Shown here: positions 8,161-16,385 of the stretch, piece by piece
Layout: the number at the start of each line of letters is the position of its first letter
How positions within the stretch are numbered: the stretch's first letter is position 1
NCBI GenBank assembly: GCA_035532295.1
Contig: DATKRH010000062.1
Coordinates: forward strand, 18,099-82,098
Direction: 5' to 3'
Length of the DNA stretch: 64,000 nt
From: DASUBV01 sp035532295
GTDB lineage: Bacteria; Actinomycetota; Actinomycetes; Streptosporangiales; Streptosporangiaceae
Position numbers and translations under genes: made by a program
Notes under the pieces: generated by a model
What the model was told of the DNA's origin: nothing
The model's input: only the letters and a program-made list of their open reading frames with translations
Database searches by the model: none

Positions 8161-8733
8161 CTACAGACCCGGCGCACCCCAGACGGGGAACCACCTGCCG
8201 AGCTCGGGCTCGACCTTGAGGTCATCGCCGAGCGCGCCGCGGATCTGCAGCTCCAGCGCGTTGTCGCGACGCTCGCCCGGCAGGGGCGCGAACGGGTAAA
8301 AGGTCCCGCGCTTATACAGGTACACCAGCCCCAGGCTACGGCCAGCCGAGTTCCGGAATGCCATGATCGTGCAGAGCAGCTGGGGCCCGAAACCGCCGAG
8401 TTCGAGCGAGGAATTGACCGCGTGCAGGTCGGTGACCAGCCCTTCGGGATCTGACGGGTCGTGCTGGCAGACCAGCCAGGTGAAACCGAAGGAGTCGGTG
8501 GAAACCTCGACCGCCTGCTTGTCGTCGCCCATGCTGAGCAGTTCGCGCACGTCCTTCTCGATGTCGCCGAACGCGCGGCCCTCGACCGAGCGGAAGCACA
8601 CCGACCCGCAGCCCGTCGGCGCGAAATCCGTCCCTGCCTGCAGCGTCAGCGCGGCGCCCGGCAGGGCGAACAGGGCGTCCAGGTTGGGCGGCACCGGCTT
8701 GGTCCGGCCGAGCAGCGTATCCAGGAATCCCAC
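8161..8733 (-). CDS. pspAB: PspA-associated protein PspAB
   Basis: 190-aa soluble protein starting MGFLDTLLGRTKPVPPNLD, the recognisable opening of the actinobacterial PspA-associated family PspAB. Other conserved stretches are SFGFTWLVCQHDPSD, VTDLHAVNSSLELGGFG and LVYLYKRGTFYPFAP. It has no transmembrane segment or catalytic motif. It is the last gene of a minus-strand run pspA-pspAA-htpX-pspAB, so it probably works in the membrane-stress response with PspA. The biochemical role of the family is not established. Confidence 0.85.
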   Translation of the reverse strand: MGFLDTLLGRTKPVPPNLDALFALPGAALTLQAGTDFAPTGCGSVCFRSVEGRAFGDIEKDVRELLSMGDDKQAVEVSTDSFGFTWLVCQHDPSDPEGLVTDLHAVNSSLELGGFGPQLLCTIMAFRNSAGRSLGLVYLYKRGTFYPFAPLPGERRDNALELQIRGALGDDLKVEPELGRWFPVWGAPGL

Positions 8734-8827
8734 CTGCTACCTCCCTTCCAGGCGGCACTGCCGGGAACCGGCGCTGCCTCGGGCAGACGCGGTCCGGCCG
8801 GTGCGCCGCACTGGCCGGACCGGATCG

Positions 8828-9814
8828 TTACTTACTGAGCTGCTGAGAGATCTTGTCTAGCTGCTTCAGTCGCTTGTCCAGCGACGGGTGCGTGGAGAAC
8901 ATCGCGGACAGGCTCAGCTCCCCCTCGCGCCGCGAGAACGCCGGCGTGAAGTAGAACGCGTTCAGCGGCTCGGCCGCCCGCAGGTCCCTGGTCGGGATCC
9001 GCGCCATTTCCCCGGTCACCTTCACCAGGGCACTGGCCAGCGCGGACGGACGCCCGGTCAGCAGCGCGCCGGAGCGGTCCGCGGACAGCTCCCGATACCG
9101 GGAAAGCAGCCGGATCAGCAGGAAGCTGATGGCGTAGGTGACGATTCCCACCACCATGACGATCAGCATGACGGGCAGCGCGTTCTGGTTGTTGTTGTTA
9201 CCGCCCCGGCTCCGGCCCCCGCCGCCGAAAAGCTCGCCGTAGAAGGCGAACCTGACCAGGAGCGCGGCGACGATCCCGAGGAACGAGGCCATCGTCATGA
9301 CCGCGACGTCCTTGTGAGCGACATGCGACATCTCGTGCGCCAGGACGCCCTCAAGCTCCTCGTTGTCGTCCAGCTTGTCCAGCAGGCCCTGGGTCGCGCA
9401 CAGGACGGCGACCTTGCTGCTGCGGCCGGTGGCGAAGGCGTTGGGCATGGATGTGGGCGCGATCGCGATCCGCGGCTTGGGCATGTTGGCCAGGGCGCAG
9501 AGCCGGTCGACGACTGCATGCAGCCGGGCCGCCTCGCGCGAGTCGGTCGGGCTGACCAGCCGGGCGCCGGATGTCCGCAGCGCGATCTTGTCCGACCAGT
9601 AGTAAGACGCGAACGCCACGCCGATGCCGATCACCGCGGCCAGGACCACCAGCGAGGCGGTGCTGCTGCCGCCGTTAGCCGACCGGCTGCTGTAGATGTC
9701 AAGGATGTAGAACAGGCCCACGATGAGCCCGACGAAGACCAGGCCCAGCAGGAACATCGTCGCACCCATGCGCGCGATGAGCCCGGGGTCAGACGCGTAG
9801 CGAGTTCGCGCCAT
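8828..9814 (-). CDS. htpX: Membrane zinc metalloprotease HtpX
   Basis: M48-family membrane protease of 328 aa that degrades misfolded membrane proteins. Four hydrophobic segments flank the active site; two are N-terminal (MFLLGLVFVGLIVGLFYIL and ASLVVLAAVIGIGVAFASYY). The zinc motif is LEGVLAHEMSHVAHKD (HEMSH, about residues 159-163), with the third ligand Glu in YRELSADRSG. A Gly/Asn-rich loop (GGGGRSRGGNNNNQN) lies between transmembrane segments. Its position between pspAA and pspAB ties it to the PspA envelope-stress system, as in other actinobacteria. Confidence 0.93.
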   Translation of the reverse strand: MARTRYASDPGLIARMGATMFLLGLVFVGLIVGLFYILDIYSSRSANGGSSTASLVVLAAVIGIGVAFASYYWSDKIALRTSGARLVSPTDSREAARLHAVVDRLCALANMPKPRIAIAPTSMPNAFATGRSSKVAVLCATQGLLDKLDDNEELEGVLAHEMSHVAHKDVAVMTMASFLGIVAALLVRFAFYGELFGGGGRSRGGNNNNQNALPVMLIVMVVGIVTYAISFLLIRLLSRYRELSADRSGALLTGRPSALASALVKVTGEMARIPTRDLRAAEPLNAFYFTPAFSRREGELSLSAMFSTHPSLDKRLKQLDKISQQLSK

Positions 9815-9963
9815 CGGGGGCGCCTCCGTTTCGTTACGGCTCGCGTTGGGAGCCGCCTTACTTCATTACACCGCGAACGGTGCTGTGCTCTGCCCACTGC
9901 AACGCCATCCCGGCCGTGATCGTTCCCCTGCCATCCTCGCGGGCGGCAGGGGAACGACCCGGA

Positions 9964-10242
9964 TCAGCCAGGGATCAGCCCGTCATCGGTGAGCAGCTTG
10001 CGCACGTCATCCATGGTCGCGTCGGCCTGTGGCAGGATCAGCGCGGAGGGCTCGAGGTCATCCGGCTCAGTGGGGGTGCCGATCGCCCGGACCCGGCCGA
10101 GCAGGACATCCAGTGCCGCGGTGAACCCGGCCTCGTCGCCGCCCTCGACCGCCGCCTCGAGCTTGGCATCGAGCTCATTGAGCTCGGTCAAGGCCGAGTC
10201 GTCGACCCGCAACTGGCCCTCGCCGAGGATCCGGACGATCAC
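9964..10242 (-). CDS. pspAA: PspA-associated protein PspAA
   Basis: 92-aa protein with the diagnostic opening MIVRILGEGQLRVDDSAL of the PspAA family and the C-terminal stretch VRKLLTDDGLIPG. The family is found directly beside PspA in actinobacteria and is thought to form a PspA partner. Its start overlaps the pspA stop by 4 nt (ATGA), so synthesis is coupled. No membrane segment or enzymatic motif is visible. Confidence 0.88.
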   Translation of the reverse strand: MIVRILGEGQLRVDDSALTELNELDAKLEAAVEGGDEAGFTAALDVLLGRVRAIGTPTEPDDLEPSALILPQADATMDDVRKLLTDDGLIPG

Positions 10243-11060
10243 GGCACATCACCTGCACGAGGCTGGTCGGCCGCCTGCCCGGCGGCGGCCGGCTGCGTGG
10301 GCGGGGCCGGAGTCGCCTCCGGGACCGCACCGGTGGCCTCGATCTCGCGCGGCGCACCGCCCTGGTCCAGCTCGACCTTCATGCGCTCCAGCTCGTGGTC
10401 CACCCCGTGGCTGGCGCCCATCCGGTCCAGCTCGGCCTGGATGTCGTCGCGCGGGCCGCTGACGACATCGTCGAGCGCGCCCGAGGCCATCAGCTCGTCG
10501 ATCGCGCCCGCCCGGGCCTTCATCTGCTCGGTCTTGTCCTCGGCACGCTGGATCGCCATGCCGACATCGCCCATTTCCTCGGAGATGCCGGTGAACGCCT
10601 CGTTAATCCTGGTCTGCGCCTCGGCCGCGGTATAAGTGGCCTTGATGGTCTCCTTCCGGGTGCGGAAGGCGTCCACCTTGGCCTGCAGCCGCTGGGAGGC
10701 GTTAGTGAGCTTTTCCTCCTCGCCCTGCAGGGACGCGTACTGGACATTGAGGTCGTTCATCTGCGACGTGACGCCGGCCTTGCGGACCAGCGCCTCGCGG
10801 GCCAGGTCCTCACGCCCGGCTGACAGCGAATCCCGCGCCTGCCGGTCGAGCTTGTCCGAGGACTGCTGCAGCTGGTTGATCTGCAGCTCGACGCGCTTGC
10901 GCGACGTCGCGACGTCGGCGACGCCACGGCGCACCTTCTGCAGAAGCTCCAACTGCGTCTGGTAGGAGTAGTCCAGCGTCTCGCGCGGGTCTTCCATCCT
11001 GTCCAGGGCTTTGTTGGCCTTGGACTTGAAGACCAAGGACACTCTCTTCATGACGCCCAT
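10239..11060 (-). CDS. pspA: Phage-shock protein A homologue, PspA
   Basis: PspA/Vipp1 family coiled-coil protein that binds stressed inner membrane and preserves membrane integrity. The sequence is almost entirely helical: KANKALDRMEDPRETLDYSY, then long heptad-rich segments such as ELQINQLQQSSDKLDRQARD and LTNASQRLQAKVDAFRTR. The C-terminal tail is Pro/Ala-rich and extended compared with E. coli PspA. The frame is open to 11090, but actinobacterial homologues usually begin MGVMKR, so I place the start at the ATG at 11060 (273 aa). It is the first gene of the psp set. Confidence 0.9.
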   Translation of the reverse strand: MGVMKRVSLVFKSKANKALDRMEDPRETLDYSYQTQLELLQKVRRGVADVATSRKRVELQINQLQQSSDKLDRQARDSLSAGREDLAREALVRKAGVTSQMNDLNVQYASLQGEEEKLTNASQRLQAKVDAFRTRKETIKATYTAAEAQTRINEAFTGISEEMGDVGMAIQRAEDKTEQMKARAGAIDELMASGALDDVVSGPRDDIQAELDRMGASHGVDHELERMKVELDQGGAPREIEATGAVPEATPAPPTQPAAAGQAADQPRAGDVP

Positions 11061-11310
11061 AGGCGCGACCATCCCCTCATACATGTACACCGCTGCCGCA
11101 GCGCGGCAGTGCCGCGGTCTGGTGCCCGGAGAGGCAACGTTTCGACACGTGCTTTTCCCAGCCTACGACTAGCTGATGCCAGCGTCATCACATAGGGCGC
11201 GCAGCCGCGCCCGCCGCTTCCGCGCCGCGCCGGCCTCGGCCGCGCGGGCGGCGCGCCGCCAGACGGGGTGGCCGCGCAGTAGCGTTCCGCGGCGTTCGTC
11301 CCGGTAGGCT

Positions 11311-11958
11311 GTGGGCGTGTTCCGACGACGTGCTAGTGACGCCCCTGACGTGCTCGATCGCGATTCAGCAGACGGGCAGGGTACGGAAGCGCAGGGCGCA
11401 GCTTCGCAGACCGCTGGCCAGTCCGCGGCGCGAACCGGCCAGACCCCGGCCAAGGGCAAGCCCACGCCCAAGCGCAGCGAGGCCGAAAACCGTCGCCGCC
11501 AGCCGTACACGGCGCCCGGCGACCGCAAGGCCGCCGCCGTGCAGGGCCGCGGCAAGGACCGGGCGGCCCGGCAGCGCCGGATGGAGGCCATGCGGCGCGG
11601 CGAGGACTGGGCCCTCCCGCGCAAGGACCAGGGACCGGTCAAGGCGCTGGCCCGCGACGTCGTGGATTCCCGGCGCGGCATCAGCGAGTACTACCTGTAC
11701 GGGATAGTTGTCCTGATCGCGCTGCTGTTCGTGCCGGCGCTGCGGGGCAACCCGATCATCGACTACATCATCCTGGTGATCCTGGTCGTCATCGTCGTCG
11801 AGGGCTGGTGGGTAGGCCGGAAGGTCCTCACGCTGGCGCAGCAGCGCTATCCGGGCGAGAGCACGCGCGGCCTCCGGATCTACACGGCGATGCGCGGCAC
11901 CCAGATCCGCCGGATGCGCGTCCCGACGCCGCGGGTCAAGCCCGGCGACAAGATCTGA
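11311..11958 (+). CDS. DUF3043 membrane protein
   Basis: 215-aa protein. A long basic, low-complexity N-terminal half (many Arg/Lys/Ala; KPTPKRSEAENRRRQPYT) precedes two closely spaced transmembrane helices (YGIVVLIALLFVPALRG and IDYIILVILVVIVVEGWWVG, about residues 130-172). A basic cytosolic tail follows (RGTQIRRMRVPTPRVKPGDKI). This layout is that of the actinobacterial DUF3043 family, whose function is unknown. The start is GTG at 11311 or 11317. It is transcribed away from pspA across a 220-base gap. Confidence 0.8.
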   Translation: MGVFRRRASDAPDVLDRDSADGQGTEAQGAASQTAGQSAARTGQTPAKGKPTPKRSEAENRRRQPYTAPGDRKAAAVQGRGKDRAARQRRMEAMRRGEDWALPRKDQGPVKALARDVVDSRRGISEYYLYGIVVLIALLFVPALRGNPIIDYIILVILVVIVVEGWWVGRKVLTLAQQRYPGESTRGLRIYTAMRGTQIRRMRVPTPRVKPGDKI

Positions 11959-12045
11959 GGATGCGAGTCCAGCCGGAGCCGGCGCCCGACCGGTAATCCG
12001 GCGCCGGCGCAGGCCCGGCGGCGCGGGAATATTAGGTTAGGCGTC

Positions 12046-13044
12046 ATGGAATACCGTCATCTCGGCCGCAGCGGCCTGAAGATCAGCCAGATCGCCTACG
12101 GCAACTGGCTTACCCACGGATCGCAGATCGAGGAGGACGCCGCGCGGTCCTGCGTCGCGGCGGCGCTCGACGAGGGAATCACCACCTTCGACACGGCCGA
12201 TGCCTATGCGGGCACCCGGGCCGAGGAGGTGCTGGGCCGGGCCCTGCACGGGGTGCGCCGCGAGTCCCTGGAGATCTTCACCAAGGTCTTCTGGCCCACC
12301 GGCGCCGGGGTGAACGACCGGGGCCTGTCGCGCAAGCACATCATGGAGTCGGCGCATGCGTCCCTGCGCCGGCTGCAGACCGACTACGTCGACCTCTACC
12401 AGGCGCACCGGTATGACCACGAGACCCCGCTGGAGGAGACCCTGCGGGCCTTCGAGGACCTGGTCCGCCAGGGGAAGGCGCTCTACATCGGCGTGTCGGA
12501 ATGGCGGGCCGAGGAGATCGCCGCGGCGCTCAAGATCGCTGGCCAGATGGGGTTCGACCGGATCGTCTCCAATCAGCCCCAGTACAACATGATCTGGCGC
12601 GTCATCGAGGCGGAGGTGGTCCCGATGTGCGAGAAGGAGGGCATCGGGCAGCTGGTGTTCTCGCCCATCGCGCAGGGCGTCCTGACCGGCAAGTACCTGC
12701 CGGGAGCGGACGTGCCGGCCGGCTCGCGGGCGGCTGACGAGAGCGGCGCGGCCATGATCTCCCGGTTCATGACCGACAGCCTGCTCGCGCGGGTGCAGGA
12801 GCTCCGGACGGTCGCCGACGAGGCCGGCCTGTCGCTCGCCCAGCTGGCGATCGCGTGGACCCTGCAGAACCCCAACGTCGCCGCGGCCATTGTCGGCGCC
12901 ACCCGGCCCGACCAGGTACGCGACAACGCCGGCGCTTCCGGCATCCGGCTGGACGCCGGACTCCTCCGGCGGATCGACGACATCCTGGGCCCCGAGATCG
13001 TCACCGACCCGGCGCGTACGGCCAGCCCGCCGAGCAGGCCCTGA
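12046..13044 (+). CDS. Aldo/keto reductase
   Basis: 332-aa NADPH-dependent (beta/alpha)8-barrel oxidoreductase. It opens MEYRHLGRSGLKISQIAYG. The catalytic Asp/Tyr are in TTFDTADAYAGTRAEEVLG (about residues 46-64), the Lys is in LEIFTKVFWP, and the His is in VDLYQAHRYDH. QPQYNMIWR and IVGATRPDQVRDNAGA form the cofactor side. It belongs to the YghZ/Kv-beta-like branch. The natural substrate is unknown, and neighbouring genes give no hint. Confidence 0.9.
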   Translation: MEYRHLGRSGLKISQIAYGNWLTHGSQIEEDAARSCVAAALDEGITTFDTADAYAGTRAEEVLGRALHGVRRESLEIFTKVFWPTGAGVNDRGLSRKHIMESAHASLRRLQTDYVDLYQAHRYDHETPLEETLRAFEDLVRQGKALYIGVSEWRAEEIAAALKIAGQMGFDRIVSNQPQYNMIWRVIEAEVVPMCEKEGIGQLVFSPIAQGVLTGKYLPGADVPAGSRAADESGAAMISRFMTDSLLARVQELRTVADEAGLSLAQLAIAWTLQNPNVAAAIVGATRPDQVRDNAGASGIRLDAGLLRRIDDILGPEIVTDPARTASPPSRP

Positions 13045-13047
13045 GCC

Positions 13048-13260
13048 CTACTCGGCGGCCGGGCGCAGGCTCATCGGGCCGTACTCGACCCTGGCGTCCT
13101 CCAGGAGGCTGACCTGGTCGACGCCCGAGTCGAGCAGCCCGCGCCAGTTCTCGCCGAGCCAGCTCTCCGCGTCGCCCTGGCTGCTGAAGGTCTCCCTGGG
13201 CAGGTCTCGGGCGCTGACCGCGCCGGCGTCTTCCTTCTCGAACTGCCAGGTCCAGGTCAT
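13048..13260 (-). CDS. Small conserved actinobacterial hypothetical protein
   Basis: 70-aa acidic protein (MTWTWQFEKEDAGAVS...WLGENWRGLLDSGVDQVSLL), ending GPMSLRPAAE. Similar short proteins with a Trp-rich start and the LRP ending are widespread in actinomycetes, but no function is known. It converges on the aldo/keto reductase with 3 nt between stops. Coding is supported by its compact frame and family-like ending rather than by a known domain. Confidence 0.65.
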   Translation of the reverse strand: MTWTWQFEKEDAGAVSARDLPRETFSSQGDAESWLGENWRGLLDSGVDQVSLLEDARVEYGPMSLRPAAE

Positions 13261-13363
13261 ATCTCGCCTCGGTAGCTAGGATCAGGCCGGTCATCAGGTC
13301 AGGGCGGTCATCAGGAGCCCGCCGGCGGCCTCATCGTAGCCACACCGAACGCGGGGCGGACGA

Positions 13364-14470
13364 ATGGATGTTCAGTTCCTCGGCACGGGCGGCCTGGCCG
13401 GCTGGCCGCAGGCGGGCTGTCGCTGCGCCTCGTGCATGCGCGCCGCGGCCGCCGGCCGCGGCCGGCGGCCCGGCGGCGTGCTCGTGGACGGGCGGCTGCG
13501 GATCGACCCCGGCCAGCCGCTCCAGCCGGCCACCGGCTACCGGATTGAGCGGCTCCCCGGCGGCTGGGACATCACCGGGCGCGATGGCGCCAGGCTGCTG
13601 GTGGCCGCCGCGCCTGGCGCGGCTCCCGGCCCGCCCGCCGGGACGCGGCCGTTCGACCTGGTCCTGCTCGACCTCCTGGGCTCGGCGGCGCAGCTCGGCG
13701 CGCTGCGAGCCGGCGGCCTGGTCCGGGCCGACACGGTCGCCGTGGCGCTCTGCGCCGATCACCGGATCTCCTCCGAGCCGGAGCTAGCCCGCCGCTGCCG
13801 CCTCTGGCGTGCCGTCGTGCCCGCCGACGGGACCACCCTGAGCACGAGCGGCCGCGCGGAGGACGGCATCGCGGTTGACGGCGCGGAGGACGGCATCGCG
13901 GTTATCCCGCATCGGACCCTCGTCCTCGGCGGGGCCCGATCGGGCAAGTCGCGGGAGGCCGAACTGCGGCTGGCGGCTGAGCCGCAGGTCACCTACCTGG
14001 CGGCCGGCCCATGGCCCGACGGCGCGCAGGCCGGTTCCCCCGGCGGCCCCGACGCCGACTGGGCGCTGCGCGTGGCGGCGCACCGGGCGGCCCGGCCAAG
14101 CTGGTGGCCCACGGTGGAGAGCACCGACGTCGCCGGGGCGCTGCGGCGGCTGCGGGGGGCGGTGCTGATCGACGGAATCGGCACCTGGCTGGCAGCCGTC
14201 ATGACCGAGGCGGGGGCCTGGGACGAACCCGCGGCGGCCGGCGCGGGCGACCGGATCGCCGCCCGGGTGGACGAGCTGATAACCGCCTGGCGACAGGCCA
14301 GTGCGCGGGTGGTCGCTGTCAGTGACGAGGTGGGAGCTGGCGTGGTCCCGGCGACCGCCGCGGGCCGCCAGTTCCGGGACCAGCTCGGCTGGCTGAACCA
14401 GCGGCTCGCGGCGGAGTCCGAGGAGACCGTGCTAGTTGTGGCCGGGCGTGTACTGAGCCTCCCGACTTGA
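13364..14470 (+). CDS. cobU: Adenosylcobinamide kinase/guanylyltransferase with an N-terminal extension
   Basis: The C-terminal ~180 aa are CobU/CobP, which phosphorylates adenosylcobinamide and adds GMP in nucleotide-loop assembly of cobalamin. The P-loop is LVLGGARSGKSREAELRL (about residues 186-203); VTYLAAGPWPDG and VAVSDEVGAGVVPATAAGRQ are typical. The first ~180 aa start MDVQFLGTGGLAGWPQAGCRCASC, the opening of a PhnP-like metallo-beta-lactamase-fold protein. I see no HxHxDH zinc motif afterwards, so this part looks like a decayed or repurposed hydrolase domain fused to CobU. At 368 aa it is about twice the length of plain CobU. No other cob genes are nearby. Confidence 0.87.
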   Translation: MDVQFLGTGGLAGWPQAGCRCASCMRAAAAGRGRRPGGVLVDGRLRIDPGQPLQPATGYRIERLPGGWDITGRDGARLLVAAAPGAAPGPPAGTRPFDLVLLDLLGSAAQLGALRAGGLVRADTVAVALCADHRISSEPELARRCRLWRAVVPADGTTLSTSGRAEDGIAVDGAEDGIAVIPHRTLVLGGARSGKSREAELRLAAEPQVTYLAAGPWPDGAQAGSPGGPDADWALRVAAHRAARPSWWPTVESTDVAGALRRLRGAVLIDGIGTWLAAVMTEAGAWDEPAAAGAGDRIAARVDELITAWRQASARVVAVSDEVGAGVVPATAAGRQFRDQLGWLNQRLAAESEETVLVVAGRVLSLPT

Positions 14471-14615
14471 CCGAATCGCTACTAATCACGGATTCGGTGC
14501 CCGAACCGCACGAGAGCGGCCGTGTACCTGTTAAGTTCTAGGCGCTAGCTCTGAGCCGGGCTTCATTCCAGAGGCGGGCCGGCTCTCAGCCCTGTGATCA
14601 AGGTGGTGAGACGAC

Positions 14616-15509
14616 ATGACGCGCGTCGTCGTCGTTGGTGATCTCATGACGGACACGGTCGCCCACGCCGCCCTGCCGCTGGCCAGGGGAAGCGACACGC
14701 CGGCCGTCGTGACCATGCACGGTGGCGGGTCAGGCGCGAACATCGCCGCCTGGCTGGCCGTGGACGGCGCCGAGGTGGCTTTCGTCGGGCGCCGCGGTGC
14801 CGACATCGCCGGCCGGAACCGGGACATGGAGCTCATGGGCTACGGCGTGGACGCGCGCCTGGTCATGGACCCGGAGCGGCCGACCGGTACCTGCGTCGTG
14901 ATGGTGACGCACAAGGGCGACCACACGATGCTGTCCGACCCCGGTGCCAACGCCGCCCTGTCGCCCGATGACCTGCCCAAGGACCTGTTCACACCCGGCA
15001 GCCACCTGCACGTCTCGGGCTACACGCTGCTGAATGAGGGGTCCCGCCAGGCCACGCTGGCCGCGCTCTCGCACGCTCAGCGAGCCGGGATGACGATCTC
15101 GGTCGACGGTGCCTCCGCCGCGCCGCTGGAGCGGGTCGGGGCCGAGCCATTCCTGCAGCTCACCAACGGGGCTGCGCTCCTGTTCGTCAACGGGGCCCAG
15201 GGCCGGGTGCTGACCGGCCGGGAGGAGCCCGAGCAGGCGGCCCGGGTGCTGAACGCCTGGTACCCCCACGTGGTCATGAAGATGGGCGCCGACGGCGCCC
15301 TCTTCTACGCCAACGGCCGGCCCGACCCCATCCGGGTGCCCGGCCCGCCGCTGGAGAAGCTGGTGGACCGCACCGGCGCCGGGGACGCGTTCTGCGCCGG
15401 GTTCCTGCCCGCGTGGCTGGACAAGAAGCCGCCGGCCGAGGCGCTGGTCAGCGGCTGCCGCCTGGCGGCCCGAGCCCTCAGCCTCGTCGGCGCGCGACCG
15501 CTGTTGTAG
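14616..15509 (+). CDS. PfkB family carbohydrate kinase
   Basis: 297-aa ribokinase-fold kinase. It opens MTRVVVVGDLMTDTVAHAA. The substrate loop is MHGGGSGANIAAWLA (about residues 35-49), and the signature VDRTGAGDAFCAGFLPAWL (about 250-268) holds the catalytic Asp. It is distinct from the adenosine-kinase-like paralogue at 5906 and more like sugar kinases. The ATG is preceded by a GGTGGTGAG ribosome site. It is probably co-transcribed with the SDR gene 40 bases downstream; the substrate is unknown. Confidence 0.85.
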   Translation: MTRVVVVGDLMTDTVAHAALPLARGSDTPAVVTMHGGGSGANIAAWLAVDGAEVAFVGRRGADIAGRNRDMELMGYGVDARLVMDPERPTGTCVVMVTHKGDHTMLSDPGANAALSPDDLPKDLFTPGSHLHVSGYTLLNEGSRQATLAALSHAQRAGMTISVDGASAAPLERVGAEPFLQLTNGAALLFVNGAQGRVLTGREEPEQAARVLNAWYPHVVMKMGADGALFYANGRPDPIRVPGPPLEKLVDRTGAGDAFCAGFLPAWLDKKPPAEALVSGCRLAARALSLVGARPLL

Positions 15510-15549
15510 CGGGCGACCCGGCCCGCCGCCCCATGCCCGCCATGTCCTC

Positions 15550-16323
15550 GTGACCACCTACCTGGAGCGGCTTTTCTCGCTCGCGGGACGGGTCGCGGTC
15601 GTCACGGGCGGCAGTTCGGGCATCGGCCGCGGCATCGCTCTCGCGCTCGGTCAGGCCGGCGCCGGGGTCGTCCTGGTGGCCCGGGACGAGAACCGGCTGC
15701 GGGCGACTGCCGCCGACCTGCGGGCGACCGGCGGCCAGGCCGCCTGGGCCGCCGCGGACCTGGGTAACCGGGCCGACGTGGACCGGGCCGCGCAGCAGGC
15801 GACCGCCGCGTTCGGACCGCCGGACATCCTGGTCAACTGCGCGGCGGTGAACATCCGGCCGCCGCTGGAGGAGCTGACGATCGGCGTCTGGGACACCACG
15901 ATCGCCGTGAACCTGACGGCGCCGTTCCTGCTCGGCCAGCATTTCGGTCCGATAATGGCGACCCGTGGCTGGGGCCGAATTATCAGCATCACCTCGCAGC
16001 AGGCGGAGCGGGCCTTCGGGAACAGCGGCGGCTATGGCGCTTCCAAGGGCGGCCTGGCCTCGCTCACGCGCTCGCAGTCCGAGGCCTGGGCTTCGCGCGG
16101 CGTCTGCTGCAACGTGATCGCGCCGGGTTTCGTGGCCACCCCGCTGACCGCCTCGGTCGCCAGCGACCCCGTCCAGTCCGCGGCGCTGGCCGCCCGCACG
16201 ATGCGGGGCCGCAACGGCGAGCCGGCGGACTTCGCCGGCGCGGCGATCTTCCTCGCCAGCCCGGCCAGCGACTACGTCACGGGCCAGGTCATCCGCGTAG
16301 ACGGCGGCTTCTCAGCCACCTGA
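15550..16323 (+). CDS. Short-chain dehydrogenase/reductase
   Basis: 257-aa classical SDR with Rossmann motif VVTGGSSGIGRGIALALG (about residues 18-35), NAG-equivalent VNCAAVNI, catalytic Ser in IISITSQQ and YGASKGG (Tyr-x3-Lys). The end VTGQVIRVDGGFSAT is typical of FabG-like enzymes. The start is GTG. It lies between a PfkB kinase and parC, outside the biosynthetic cluster boundary, so I do not count it as the cluster's ketoreductase, although that possibility cannot be excluded. The substrate is unknown. Confidence 0.87.
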   Translation: MTTYLERLFSLAGRVAVVTGGSSGIGRGIALALGQAGAGVVLVARDENRLRATAADLRATGGQAAWAAADLGNRADVDRAAQQATAAFGPPDILVNCAAVNIRPPLEELTIGVWDTTIAVNLTAPFLLGQHFGPIMATRGWGRIISITSQQAERAFGNSGGYGASKGGLASLTRSQSEAWASRGVCCNVIAPGFVATPLTASVASDPVQSAALAARTMRGRNGEPADFAGAAIFLASPASDYVTGQVIRVDGGFSAT

Positions 16324-16385
16324 CCCGTCGCGTCCGGCGCGCCGGGCGGGGCGCTGCTCGCGGCAATAGCCGGCGGGACGGCACA

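Noticed and set aside
15550..16323. SDR as the ketoreductase of the cluster
   Set aside because: It lies left of parC in another transcription unit with a PfkB kinase; no evidence of a link.
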